A stretch of DNA of 13,697 bases, taken from the NCBI GenBank assembly GCA_900549535.1, contig UROR01000048.1:1-13697 (forward strand). Direction: 5' to 3'. Below are positions 6,156 to 13,697 of the stretch, in pieces. Within the stretch, counting starts at the first letter, position 1; each line of letters begins with the position of its first letter. A model generated the notes under the pieces. It made no database searches. It had not been told where the DNA came from and saw nothing but the letters and a program-made list of their open reading frames with translations. The stretch is from an uncultured Collinsella sp. (GTDB taxonomy: Bacteria > Actinomycetota > Coriobacteriia > Coriobacteriales > Coriobacteriaceae). The position numbers were made by a program, and so were the translations under genes.

Positions 6156-6175
6156 GTATGGATGGAGGTGCCGCA

Positions 6176-6670
6176 ATGGTCAAGACTAAGACCGAGCAGG
6201 CGATCATCGACGCGCTCGAGGCCGTTGCTCCCCAGCACGATGTCGACATCGTTGACGTCGAGCTCGTGGGTGCCACCAAGGCCCCCTGCGTGCGTGTGCG
6301 TATCGAGGGTGCCGAGGGTCAGAGCCTGTCTCTCAACGACGTCACGGCCAACACCAAGTGGGTCGGCGACGTGATTGAGGAGCTCGATCCCATCTCTTCG
6401 AGCTATACGCTCGAGGTGTCGAGCCCGGGTATGGCGCGTCCGCTGCGCCGCCCGTGCGACTTTGCCCGCTTTGTGGGCGAGAACTGCGAGCTCACCTCCA
6501 CCGCCACCGAGGGCCGTCGCAAGTACGCCGGCAAGATTGCCGCTGCGACCGAGACCGACGTGACCCTCGAGCTCGAGGACGGCGAGTCCGTCACCCTCGA
6601 TTTCTCTGATGTTAAAAAGTGCAAGTTGAAGCCCACCTACGACTTCAAGCCCGCGAAGGAAGGAAAGTAA
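6176..6670 (+). CDS. rimP: Ribosome maturation factor RimP, 164 aa
   Basis: RimP binds the 30S subunit and helps late assembly around protein S12. The N-terminal alpha/beta domain (residues 1-85) includes DIVDVELV, a CVRVRIEG strand and the family signature DPISSSYTLEVSSPGMARPL near residues 72-91. A small SH3-like barrel follows (about 95-155, GRRKYAGKI...TLELEDGESVTLDFSDVKKCKL). The length is typical. The ATG at 6176 is preferred because GGAGG (6164-6168) lies seven bases upstream. An in-frame ATG at 6158 abuts the terminator U-run and has no ribosome site. One base separates it from nusA, the usual partner. Expression probably depends on readthrough of the leader terminator. Confidence 0.95.
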   Translation: MVKTKTEQAIIDALEAVAPQHDVDIVDVELVGATKAPCVRVRIEGAEGQSLSLNDVTANTKWVGDVIEELDPISSSYTLEVSSPGMARPLRRPCDFARFVGENCELTSTATEGRRKYAGKIAAATETDVTLELEDGESVTLDFSDVKKCKLKPTYDFKPAKEGK

Positions 6671-6671
6671 G

Positions 6672-7919
6672 ATGGCAGCATCCGACATGATGTCCGCCCT
6701 GATGGAGCTTTGCCAGGAGAAGCACATCGACCAGCTCTACCTGATCGACCGCCTGGAGCAGTCGCTCGCCAAGAGCTATGCCGAGATCCTGCATCTTGAG
6801 TGGGGCGCCAAGGTGACCATCGACCGCACCACCGGCAAGATCTACGTCTACCGCCTGGAGCCGATCGACGATTCCATGGACGAGGAGGGCAACTTCACCG
6901 AGTTCGAGGAGATCGACGTTACCCCCAAGAACACGAGCCGCATCGCTGCCCAGCACGCCAAGGCCGAGATCAACGCCATCGTGCGCAACTCCGCCCGAGA
7001 GCAGATCTACGAGGAGTTCTCCGGCCGCATCGGTGACCTCATCAGCGGTACCGTGCTACAGTCCACGCCCGACTTCACGATCGTCAAGATTCGCGAAGGC
7101 GTCGAGGCCGAGCTGCCGCACTTCGATCAGCGCCGTTACGAGAACGAGCGCAACGAGCGTCCGATGGGCGAGCGCTACCTGCACAACCAGCACATCAAGG
7201 CCGTGATCATCGACGTTCGCGACCCCAACTCCAACCTGCAGCCGGTTCGTGGCGAGCACAGCCGTCCGCCGATTGTCATCTCCCGTACCCACCCTGAGCT
7301 CATGCGTCGTCTGTTTGAGCAGGAGGTGCCCGAGATCTATGAGGGCACCGTCCGGATCAAGTCGATCGCCCGCGAGCCCGGCCAGCGCTCCAAGGTCGCC
7401 GTCCACTCGCTTGACGACCGTCTGGATCCCGTGGGCGCCTGCGTCGGCCCCAAGGGCAGCCGTGTTCGCGCTGTCGTGGGCGAGCTCCGCGGCGAGCGCG
7501 TCGACGTCATCCTGTGGGATGCCGATCCTGCCGTCTACGTTGCCAACGCCCTGTCGCCCGCTAAGGTCACCCGCGTCCTCATCGACGAGGAGAAGGCCTA
7601 CGCCGGCGTCATCGTGCCCGACGACCAGCTGTCCCTCGCCATCGGCAAGGAGGGCCAGAACGCCCGCCTCGCCGCGCGCCTGACCGGCTGGCACATCGAC
7701 ATCAAGTCCGAGACGCTTGCCGCCGACATCCTCAAGAACGTCCCCGTTCACGAGGAGCCCGCCGCCGACCTGATCGGTGACGAGGAGGACGAGGACGTCC
7801 GTCGCTGCGAGTACGTGTCCGAGGACGGCATCCAGTGCCGCAACCAGGCCCGTCCCGGCTCCCGTTTCTGCGGTATCCACGACACCGACGCCTTCGATGA
7901 TGCGGAGGACCTGATCTAG
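6672..7919 (+). CDS. nusA: Transcription factor NusA with a Cys/His-rich C-terminal tail, 415 aa
   Basis: NusA binds RNA polymerase and nascent RNA and modulates pausing, intrinsic termination and antitermination. Residues 1-120 form the polymerase-binding N domain. An S1 domain begins at about residue 125 (GDLISGTVLQSTPDFTIVKI). It is followed by KH1 with VGACVGPKGSRVRAVVGEL and KH2 with LAIGKEGQNARLAARLTGW. In place of the acidic repeats of E. coli NusA there is a short acidic linker (about 357-376). It ends in a Cys/His module, Cys379-x9-Cys389-x10-Cys400-x2-His403, with GIQCRNQARPGSRFCGIH visible. This looks like a small zinc-binding module. The start lies one base after rimP, with AAGGAAAG as ribosome site. 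It may autoregulate through the terminator upstream of rimP, as inferred from position. Confidence 0.97.
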   Translation: MAASDMMSALMELCQEKHIDQLYLIDRLEQSLAKSYAEILHLEWGAKVTIDRTTGKIYVYRLEPIDDSMDEEGNFTEFEEIDVTPKNTSRIAAQHAKAEINAIVRNSAREQIYEEFSGRIGDLISGTVLQSTPDFTIVKIREGVEAELPHFDQRRYENERNERPMGERYLHNQHIKAVIIDVRDPNSNLQPVRGEHSRPPIVISRTHPELMRRLFEQEVPEIYEGTVRIKSIAREPGQRSKVAVHSLDDRLDPVGACVGPKGSRVRAVVGELRGERVDVILWDADPAVYVANALSPAKVTRVLIDEEKAYAGVIVPDDQLSLAIGKEGQNARLAARLTGWHIDIKSETLAADILKNVPVHEEPAADLIGDEEDEDVRRCEYVSEDGIQCRNQARPGSRFCGIHDTDAFDDAEDLI

Positions 7920-7928
7920 CGCGCGGTC

Positions 7929-7992
7929 GCGCCGGGCAGGTCCCGGCGCATACCCCACGCTCGTTCAGTCTCTAGGCACCCAAGGTGCCAGA
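7929..7992 (+). other. Two hairpins in the nusA-infB spacer
   Basis: GCGCCGGG (7929-7936) pairs perfectly with CCCGGCGC (7942-7949) around CAGGT. GGCACC (7975-7980) pairs with GGTGCC (7984-7989) around CAA, extended by TCT/AGA across a one-base bulge. Neither has a U-tract, so termination is unlikely. They may be RNA processing, stability or translation-control elements. This is the longest internal gap of the operon (91 nt). The infB ribosome site AGGTGA (7999-8004) lies after them. Confidence 0.5.
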
Positions 7993-8010
7993 AAGGGTAG
8001 GTGAAGTCAT

Positions 8011-10725
8011 ATGGCAAAAGTCCGTGTGTCCACCCTGGCCAAAGAGTTCGGCATGACCTCCAAGGAACTGATGGGTCATCTCGCCGATATGAAGATTCCC
8101 GCTAAGTCCGCTTCCTCCACCTTGGAGGACGCCTATGTCGCCATGGTCCGCAAGCAGCTCGCCTCGGTGATCGAGGCTCGCGCTCAGGAAGTCGAGGCCG
8201 CCAAGCAGGCCGAGGAGCAGGCAGCTGCCGCCGAGGAGGCCGCACGCGCCGCCGAGGCCGAGCGTGAGCGCATCGCCGCCGAGAAGGCACGCGAGGAGGA
8301 GCGCCGCCAGTTTGCCGCAGCCCAGGCTGCCGAGGAGGCTGCCCGCGCCGAGGCCGAGGCCAAGAAGAAGGCCGAGCAGGAGCGCCTTGCCCGCGAGAAG
8401 GAGGAGGCTGCCCGCGAGGCCCAGCGCCGCGCCGTTCCCGCTTCCGACTCCGGTTCGCGCTTCCGTTCCCTGCTCGACCAGATCGCCGCACAGGAGACCG
8501 TGCTCAAGGAGAAGAAGGACGCCGAGGACAAGGCCAAGGCCGAGCGCGCCGCCGAGCGCGGTAACCGTCGTGGCGGCAACAACGACCGCCGCGGTGGCCG
8601 TCGTAACGATCGCAACGCCTCCGACAACAACTCCGAGCGTAACGCCTCCGAGAGCCGTCCGCACAGCCATCGCACCAACGCCAGCAACAACGTCGCTGCC
8701 GGCATGGACTTCCCCAACCCCGATAAGCAGGGCAAGGGCAAGAAGCGCAAGGGCGGTCACAACAACGAAGAGGACCACTATAGCCGCATGGCTCGCGAGG
8801 CCGAGGAGTACAGCCGCGAGAAGGTGCTCGAGGAGGCTCGTGCCGCCGTCGAGGAGGCCTCTCGCGAGTCCACCGGTCGCCGCAAGAAGCGCAAGGAGAA
8901 GCGCGAGCGCGAGGCTGCCAAGGCTCAGGAGGAGCGCAAGATAGAGGAGGCGCTGGCCCAGGGCGTGAACCCCGAGGAGCTCGACGCCATCAAGGTTTCC
9001 CAGGGCGTTACCGTTCAGGAGCTCGCCGAGGCGCTCGACGTTCCGGCCAACGACATCATCAAGCGCCTGTTCCTGCTGGGTACGCCGCTCACCATGACGC
9101 AGTCCATGTCCGATGACCTCGTCGAGCTCGTTGCCGACGACCTGGGTCGTCAGATCAAGATCATCACCCCCGAGGAGGAGAACACCTTCTCGTTCTACGA
9201 CGATCCCGCCGACCTTAAGCCACGCGCCCCGGTCGTCACCGTCATGGGCCACGTCGACCACGGCAAGACGAGCCTCCTCGACGCCATCCGTCACACCGGT
9301 GTCGCTGCCGGCGAGGCGGGCGGCATCACCCAGGCAATCGGCGCTTCGCAGGTTATGATCAACGACCGCAAGATCACCTTCATCGATACCCCGGGCCATG
9401 CCACCTTTACGGCCATGCGTGCCCGTGGTGCCAAGGTGACCGACATCGTCATTCTGATCGTGGCTGCCGACGACGGCGTCATGCCCCAGACCGTCGAGTC
9501 GATCAACCACGCCAAGGCCGCCGGCGTACCCATCGTCGTCGCCGTCAACAAGATCGATAAGCCGGGTGCCAACCCCGACCGCGTGCGCCAGGAGCTCACC
9601 GAGTACGGTGTCATCCCCGAGGAGTGGGGCGGACAGAACATGTTCGTCAACATCTCGGCGAAGCAGAAGATCGGTATCGACGATCTGCTCGAGACCGTGC
9701 TGCTCCAGGCAGATGTGCTCGAGCTCAAGGCCAACCCGGACACCTTTGCCTCCGGCAACGTCCTCGAGGCCAAGCTCGACAAGGGCCGCGGCTCGGTCGC
9801 TACCGTGCTCGTGACCCGCGGTACCCTGCACGTGGGCGATACGCTGGTCGCCGGCCTCACCTACGGCCGCGTCCGCGCCATGCTCGACCCCAAGGGCCGC
9901 GCCGTCACCGAGGCCGGTCCCTCTGACGCCGTCGAGATCCTGGGCCTGCAGTCCGTGCCCAACGCCGGTGACGAGTTCCGCGTGTTCGAGGACGAGCGCG
10001 AGGCTCGCGCGCTTGCTGACGAACGTTCGCTCAAGGCCCGTATCGAGGAGCAGAGCCGCGTCAAGCACGTCACGCTCGAGAACCTCTTCGAGACCATTGC
10101 CGACGCCGAGGTCAAGGAGCTTAACCTGATCATCAAGGCCGACGTCCAGGGTTCCATCGAGGCCCTTCAGGACTCGCTCGACAAGATGGATCAGTCCGAG
10201 GTTCGCATCAACACGATCCACTCCGCCGTTGGTGCCATCAACGAGACCGACGTCGTCCTGGCCGACGCCTCCAACGCCATCATCATCGGCTTTGGCGTCC
10301 GCCCCGACGGTAAGGCCCGTTCCGCCGCCGAGCGCGAGGGCGTCGAGATCCGTTGCTACGACGTTATCTACAAGTGCCTCGAGGAACTTGACGCTGCCCG
10401 TATCGGCATGCTCAAGCCCACCGAGGTCGAGGTCTCCACGGGTACCGCGACCGTCCTGGACACCTTCAAGGTGCCCAAAGTCGGTATCGCCGCCGGTGTC
10501 CGCGTCGAAGAGGGCGAGATCGCCGCGACCGATTCCGTGCGTCTGGTGCGCGACGGCATCGTGGTCTTCAACGGCAAGATCGCCTCGATGCGCCACTACA
10601 AGGACGAGGCCAAGAGCCTCAAGAGCGGTTCCGAGGGCGGCATTGGCCTGGAGAACTTCCAGGACATCAAGCCCGGCGACCAGATCGAGGGTTACCGCAT
10701 CGACCAGGTTGCCCGTACCGAGTAG
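8011..10725 (+). CDS. infB: Translation initiation factor IF-2, 904 aa
   Basis: GTPase that places fMet-tRNA on the 30S subunit and promotes subunit joining. Residues 1-50 form an IF2_N domain (VRVSTLAKEFGMTSKELMGHL). Residues 55-145 are a highly charged Ala/Glu/Arg coiled coil. Residues 183-200 are an Arg/Gly/Asn-rich segment (RGNRRGGNNDRRGGRRND). A second basic/charged region and a second IF2_N domain (about 329-378) follow. The G domain shows GHVDHGKT (413-420), DTPGH (459-463), NKID (513-516) and SAK (549-551). Domains II, III and C2 complete the protein. The length is within the actinobacterial range because of the long N-terminal extension. The ATG at 8011 has AGGTGA six bases upstream. 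The stop lies 11 nt before rbfA. Confidence 0.98.
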   Translation: MAKVRVSTLAKEFGMTSKELMGHLADMKIPAKSASSTLEDAYVAMVRKQLASVIEARAQEVEAAKQAEEQAAAAEEAARAAEAERERIAAEKAREEERRQFAAAQAAEEAARAEAEAKKKAEQERLAREKEEAAREAQRRAVPASDSGSRFRSLLDQIAAQETVLKEKKDAEDKAKAERAAERGNRRGGNNDRRGGRRNDRNASDNNSERNASESRPHSHRTNASNNVAAGMDFPNPDKQGKGKKRKGGHNNEEDHYSRMAREAEEYSREKVLEEARAAVEEASRESTGRRKKRKEKREREAAKAQEERKIEEALAQGVNPEELDAIKVSQGVTVQELAEALDVPANDIIKRLFLLGTPLTMTQSMSDDLVELVADDLGRQIKIITPEEENTFSFYDDPADLKPRAPVVTVMGHVDHGKTSLLDAIRHTGVAAGEAGGITQAIGASQVMINDRKITFIDTPGHATFTAMRARGAKVTDIVILIVAADDGVMPQTVESINHAKAAGVPIVVAVNKIDKPGANPDRVRQELTEYGVIPEEWGGQNMFVNISAKQKIGIDDLLETVLLQADVLELKANPDTFASGNVLEAKLDKGRGSVATVLVTRGTLHVGDTLVAGLTYGRVRAMLDPKGRAVTEAGPSDAVEILGLQSVPNAGDEFRVFEDEREARALADERSLKARIEEQSRVKHVTLENLFETIADAEVKELNLIIKADVQGSIEALQDSLDKMDQSEVRINTIHSAVGAINETDVVLADASNAIIIGFGVRPDGKARSAAEREGVEIRCYDVIYKCLEELDAARIGMLKPTEVEVSTGTATVLDTFKVPKVGIAAGVRVEEGEIAATDSVRLVRDGIVVFNGKIASMRHYKDEAKSLKSGSEGGIGLENFQDIKPGDQIEGYRIDQVARTE

Positions 10726-10736
10726 GGGGTAGCGCT

Positions 10737-11147
10737 ATGAAGCAAACGCAGGCAACCCGCCGTCTGGGCGAGCAGCTTCGCGAGAAGCTTGGTTATATCC
10801 TGCTCTTTGAGGTTTCCGATCCGCGTCTCGACCTGGTTACTTTGACCGCGGTCGAGGTCGCGGTGGACCGTTCGTTCGCGCGTGTGTTCGTGTCGTGCGA
10901 TGCGAGCCGCTACGACGAGGTCATGGAGGCGCTCGCAAGCGCCAAGGGCCGTATTCGCAGCCTGTTGGCTCGCTCGCTCGATTGGCGTGTCACGCCCGAG
11001 CTCGATTTTCGCATCGATCGTTCGACCGATGAGGCCGAGCGCATCACGCGTGCGCTGGAAAACGTTCCCGCCACGCTTGCGATCGAAAAGGACGAGGACG
11101 GCTATCCGATAGCGGATGCCGCCCAGGAGGCAGCTTTAGATGACTAA
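10737..11147 (+). CDS. rbfA: 30S ribosome-binding factor RbfA, 136 aa
   Basis: RbfA is a small KH-like protein that binds immature 30S subunits near the 5' helix of 16S rRNA during late and cold-sensitive assembly. Family features are an N-terminal helix (ATRRLGEQLREKLGYILL), then SDPRLDLVTLTAVEVAVDRSFARVFVS, and LARSLDWRVTPELDFRIDRSTDEAERI near residues 77-103. The last 30 or so residues are an acidic tail without a clear fold. GGGGGTAG after the infB stop provides the ribosome site. The stop overlaps the next start by 8 nt (ATGACTAA), which suggests translational coupling. Confidence 0.95.
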   Translation: MKQTQATRRLGEQLREKLGYILLFEVSDPRLDLVTLTAVEVAVDRSFARVFVSCDASRYDEVMEALASAKGRIRSLLARSLDWRVTPELDFRIDRSTDEAERITRALENVPATLAIEKDEDGYPIADAAQEAALDD

Positions 11148-12183
11148 TTCCGCCGACCTCGCCTCGTGCGAGTCTGCAGATATTCAGCGACGCATCCTCG
11201 AGCTCATCGAGGGTGCGTCCTCCATTGCGATTTCGGGACACACTTCTCCCGATGGCGACGCCCTGGGCTCCGTGCTGGGTCTGGGCCTCTCGCTTATGAA
11301 GTTTTTCCCCAACAAGGACATTGCCCTGCTGCTGGCAGATGATGACCCGGTTCCGCGCATCTACCGCTTTATGGAAGGCTCCGATCGCCTGGTACCGGCA
11401 TCTGCGTATACCGGCAATCCGGACCTGTTCATCTCGGTGGACGTACCGGTCGTCGAGCGTCTCAATAATTCCGCCGAGGTGCTTCGTCGCTCCAAGCATG
11501 TGGTGTGCTTCGATCACCATCCGGCGCGCGAGGAGTTTGCCGAGCTCAGCCTGAGGCGCGTCGAAGCTGCAGCCTGTGCCATGATCATCGACCGCTTCTT
11601 GGACAATTGCGGCATTGTCGCACGTGATGGCGTTGCGACCTGCCTGCTGTGCGGCTTGGTTACCGATACCGGCCGTTTCCAGTACCAAAACGCCGATGCC
11701 GCCGCGTTCCATGCAGCCTCGCGTCTGGTTGCCCACGGTGCCGATCCGGCGCGTGTGGCACTCGAGGTCTACCAGAGCATGCGCGTTGAGTTTTTGCACC
11801 TCAAGTCCATCGTTATGGGCCGCATCAAGACGGTGGCCCACGGGCGCGTCGCGTATAGTTACGCGTACCAGAGTGACCTTGAGGCTTGCGGTGTCACCTC
11901 GGATGAGTGCGACGGCCTGGTTGACGTGGTGCGCTCGGTGATGGGCGTGGAGGTCTGCCTGTTCCTGAAGGGCATTGAGGGCGATACCAAGGTGCGCGGC
12001 AACCTGCGCTCCAAGGGCGACCTCAACGTGTCCGAGATCGCGGCTGCATTTGGCGGAGGCGGACATCCCGCTGCCGCCGGTTTCTCCAACAACGGAACGA
12101 TTCTCGAGACGCTTACCGTGGCACTTCCCATGCTGGCCGAGCTGGTGGGGGAGGATCCCGCTTCGGTGACCGTCGAGCTTTAA
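11140..12183 (+). CDS. nrnA: DHH/DHHA1 phosphoesterase, NrnA-like nanoRNase/pAp phosphatase, 347 aa
   Basis: NrnA-type enzymes degrade 2-5 nt RNAs and dephosphorylate pAp using Mn2+. The metal ligands of the DHH domain are visible: His34, Asp38 and Asp40 in HTSPDGDALGS, Asp101 in FISVDVP, Asp125-His126-His127 in CFDHHPA, and Asp176 in TDTGRFQY. The DHHA1 substrate-binding domain ends with the glycine motif GGGGHPAAAGF at 305-315. The residues after Asp101 (VP) differ from the Asp-rich form common in relatives. Position between rbfA and truB is common in Gram-positive bacteria. Some family members prefer cyclic dinucleotide products such as pApA, so the exact substrate is open. It overlaps rbfA by 8 nt and lies 15 nt before truB. 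Confidence 0.9.
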   Translation: MTNSADLASCESADIQRRILELIEGASSIAISGHTSPDGDALGSVLGLGLSLMKFFPNKDIALLLADDDPVPRIYRFMEGSDRLVPASAYTGNPDLFISVDVPVVERLNNSAEVLRRSKHVVCFDHHPAREEFAELSLRRVEAAACAMIIDRFLDNCGIVARDGVATCLLCGLVTDTGRFQYQNADAAAFHAASRLVAHGADPARVALEVYQSMRVEFLHLKSIVMGRIKTVAHGRVAYSYAYQSDLEACGVTSDECDGLVDVVRSVMGVEVCLFLKGIEGDTKVRGNLRSKGDLNVSEIAAAFGGGGHPAAAGFSNNGTILETLTVALPMLAELVGEDPASVTVEL

Positions 12184-12198
12184 CTTTTTGGATGGTAC

Positions 12199-13131
12199 AT
12201 GGCTCGTCGTACACCTTCTCAACTGAATATGCTGCTCGCCGTCGATAAGCCGGTGGGCTGCACGTCCCACGATGTGGTTTCGAAATGCCGGCGCGCCCTC
12301 CATGAGCGGCGCGTCGGCCATGCCGGCACGCTCGACCCCATGGCATCGGGTGTCATGGTGGTGGGTGTTGGCCAGGCCACCCGTCTGCTGGGCATGCTAA
12401 CCCTCGATACCAAAAGCTATGTCGCCGACATCTCGTTTGGCGCCGAGACCAATACCGATGATGCGGAGGGCGAGGCGGTCCGCACGGTGGCTGTTGCCAA
12501 CGAGCTCCGCGATCCTGCCTATGCCCGTGAGCGCCTGGCCGCCATGCTGGGTCCGCAGATGCAGGTGCCGCCGGCGTTTTCGGCTATCTCGGTCAATGGC
12601 GTTCGCGCCTACAAGTCTGCTCGCGAGGGCAATGCGGTGGACCTACCTCCGCGTCCCGTCGAGGTCTATGCCGCCGACCTGATCGCCGTGGGCGGCGAAG
12701 GTGATACGTGTGTGTGGACCGTGGCGTTCTCGGTGAGTAAGGGCACCTATATCCGTGCGCTCGCTCGCGACTTGGGCCGCGCCTGCGAGAGCGCCGCGCA
12801 CATTTCCGCGCTGCGCCGCACGGCCTCCGGTGTTGTTTCCATTGGCGCTTGTCATGCGGTCGAGGAGCTTTCTCCCGAGTCCGCGGCTGGCTTTGCCCTG
12901 GATCCCATTGCAGCCCTGGGCGCCACGCGTGTTGACTTGCCTGGCAATCTTGCCGACGATCTGCTCTGCGGCCGACGCATTCCCGTTGAGCGTGCGCTTG
13001 CCGATTTCGATACCTCGAAGTCGCCTTTTGCGTTGGTGCTCGATGAGGGACTCAAGGCGCTTGCCCGCATTGAGAGTGGCCGCTTTGTCATGGAGCACGT
13101 GTTTCCGCAGGCAATCGGCGGTGTTCGATGA
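12199..13131 (+). CDS. truB: tRNA pseudouridine-55 synthase TruB, 310 aa
   Basis: TruB isomerises U55 in the T loop of tRNAs and also acts as a tRNA folding chaperone. The N-terminus reads LLAVDKPVGCTSHDVVSKCRR. The catalytic motif GHAGTLDPMASGVMVVGVG places the nucleophilic Asp at residue 46. Further family features are KSYVADISFGAETNTDDAEGE, PPAFSAISVNGVRAYKSAREG and SKGTYIRALARDLG. The C-terminal part (about 225-310) is a short PUA-like region. The ribosome site before ATG 12199 is modest (GGATGG, 12190-12195). The stop overlaps the ribF start in an ATGA arrangement, which suggests coupling. Confidence 0.97.
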   Translation: MARRTPSQLNMLLAVDKPVGCTSHDVVSKCRRALHERRVGHAGTLDPMASGVMVVGVGQATRLLGMLTLDTKSYVADISFGAETNTDDAEGEAVRTVAVANELRDPAYARERLAAMLGPQMQVPPAFSAISVNGVRAYKSAREGNAVDLPPRPVEVYAADLIAVGGEGDTCVWTVAFSVSKGTYIRALARDLGRACESAAHISALRRTASGVVSIGACHAVEELSPESAAGFALDPIAALGATRVDLPGNLADDLLCGRRIPVERALADFDTSKSPFALVLDEGLKALARIESGRFVMEHVFPQAIGGVR

Positions 13132-13697
13132 TGTTGTCCGCTCGCGAGCTCGCGCGTATCTTTTTCGCGGGCGAGTCGGACGAGGCTCGCATCGTCACTG
13201 CTGATGCGTTTGATGAGTGCGAGCACTTGGGTGCCGCATCGATTGCCATCGGCGTGTTCGATGGTGTGCACCGTGGACATCAGGAGCTCATTGCGGCGCT
13301 TGTCCGTGATGCCCGTGCCCATGGCTGCAAGGCGGTCGTGGTCACTTTCGATCCCGACCCGGACGTTGTGGTGAGCCCTTCGCCCGCTCAAAAATTGATG
13401 ACGACGGCCGACCGTCTACATGCCTTGGCTCAGACCGGGGTCGATGCAGTGGTGGCCGTTCCCTTTACGCCTGAGGTTGCGGCACTCGACCATGTCGGTT
13501 TTCTCGCACTGCTGTCACGCGTGGTCGACATTCGTTCGATTCGCGTTGGCAGCGATTTTAGGCTGGGTCGTGGCGGTGCTTCTGGTGTTGCCGAGATGCG
13601 CGCCTGGGGTTCCGAGCACGGCGTTGACGTGTATGGTCACGACCTGCTTTGCGAGGGCGGTGAGGCCATTTGCGCCACCCGCATTCGGCATGAGCTG
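13128..13697 (+). CDS. ribF: Bifunctional riboflavin kinase/FAD synthetase, 5' part
   Basis: RibF converts riboflavin to FMN and then FAD. The window contains the first 190 codons, with the frame open to the right edge. These cover the N-terminal FMN adenylyltransferase domain, with the nucleotidyltransferase motif GVFDGVHRGHQE starting at residue 42, VVVTFDPDPD, RVGSDFRLGRGG, and the final TRIRHEL corresponding to the (S)TxIR motif. The riboflavin kinase domain lies beyond the window. The start is taken as ATG 13128, which overlaps the truB stop as ATGA; the adjacent in-frame ATG at 13131 is an equally possible start. Confidence 0.93.
   Translation, partial: MMLSARELARIFFAGESDEARIVTADAFDECEHLGAASIAIGVFDGVHRGHQELIAALVRDARAHGCKAVVVTFDPDPDVVVSPSPAQKLMTTADRLHALAQTGVDAVVAVPFTPEVAALDHVGFLALLSRVVDIRSIRVGSDFRLGRGGASGVAEMRAWGSEHGVDVYGHDLLCEGGEAICATRIRHEL

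Noticed and set aside
5921..6175. Long N-terminal extension of rimP in the same frame
   Set aside because: It would run through the promoter and the intrinsic terminator; the RimP fold starts at 6176 behind a good SD.
5871..6176. Minus-strand 101-codon open frame across the operon promoter
   Set aside because: No ribosome site, odd composition, and it covers the promoter and terminator signals.
7056..7958. Minus-strand open frame of 300 codons opposite nusA
   Set aside because: Antisense shadow of NusA with no ribosome site or family signature.
7972..10596. Minus-strand open frame of 874 codons opposite infB
   Set aside because: Same antisense shadow effect: a Leu/Gly/Val-rich product with no motifs, fully covered by a certain IF-2 gene.

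Overview
The window looks like a core-genome segment of a high-GC Coriobacteriia actinobacterium, most likely Collinsella or a close relative. The evidence is the strong G/C third-position bias, the style of the proteins and the gene order; the genus is an inference. Nearly all genes are housekeeping genes for nucleotide synthesis, translation and RNA metabolism.

Layout. Positions 1-240 hold no convincing whole gene but contain a large imperfect inverted-repeat element (36-190). A small stand-alone ModE/LysR-type winged-helix regulator lies on the minus strand (241-588), divergent from guaB (782-2293), with a perfect 12-bp palindrome in the shared upstream region. guaB encodes a 503-residue IMP dehydrogenase that matches the Tritrichomonas foetus-type enzyme down to residue numbering. 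A hairpin terminator follows, then a leader whose sequence folds almost end to end into one long stem (2407-2537), then leuS (2553-5129, leucyl-tRNA synthetase) and a strong terminator. A predicted lipoprotein gene converges on leuS from the minus strand (5234-5806).

The right half is the rimP-nusA-infB-rbfA-nrnA-truB-ribF cluster (6176 to the right edge), which covers 30S maturation, transcription elongation/antitermination, translation initiation, nanoRNA/pAp turnover, tRNA pseudouridylation and flavin cofactor synthesis. Most junctions are overlapped or 1-15 nt apart, so it reads as one operon. The exception is a 91-nt hairpin-bearing gap between nusA and infB, where ylxR/ylxQ often sit in other bacteria; both are missing here. 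A near-consensus promoter (6069-6097) is followed within about 25 nt by a textbook intrinsic terminator (6123-6155) and then directly by rimP, so the operon appears to be controlled by leader attenuation.

No phage, CRISPR, transposase, rRNA or tRNA gene is visible. The points most worth a second look are the leuS leader RNA, the rimP-nusA leader attenuator, the Cys/His tail on NusA, the inverted-repeat element at the left edge, the protozoan-like IMPDH and the altered editing motif of LeuRS.
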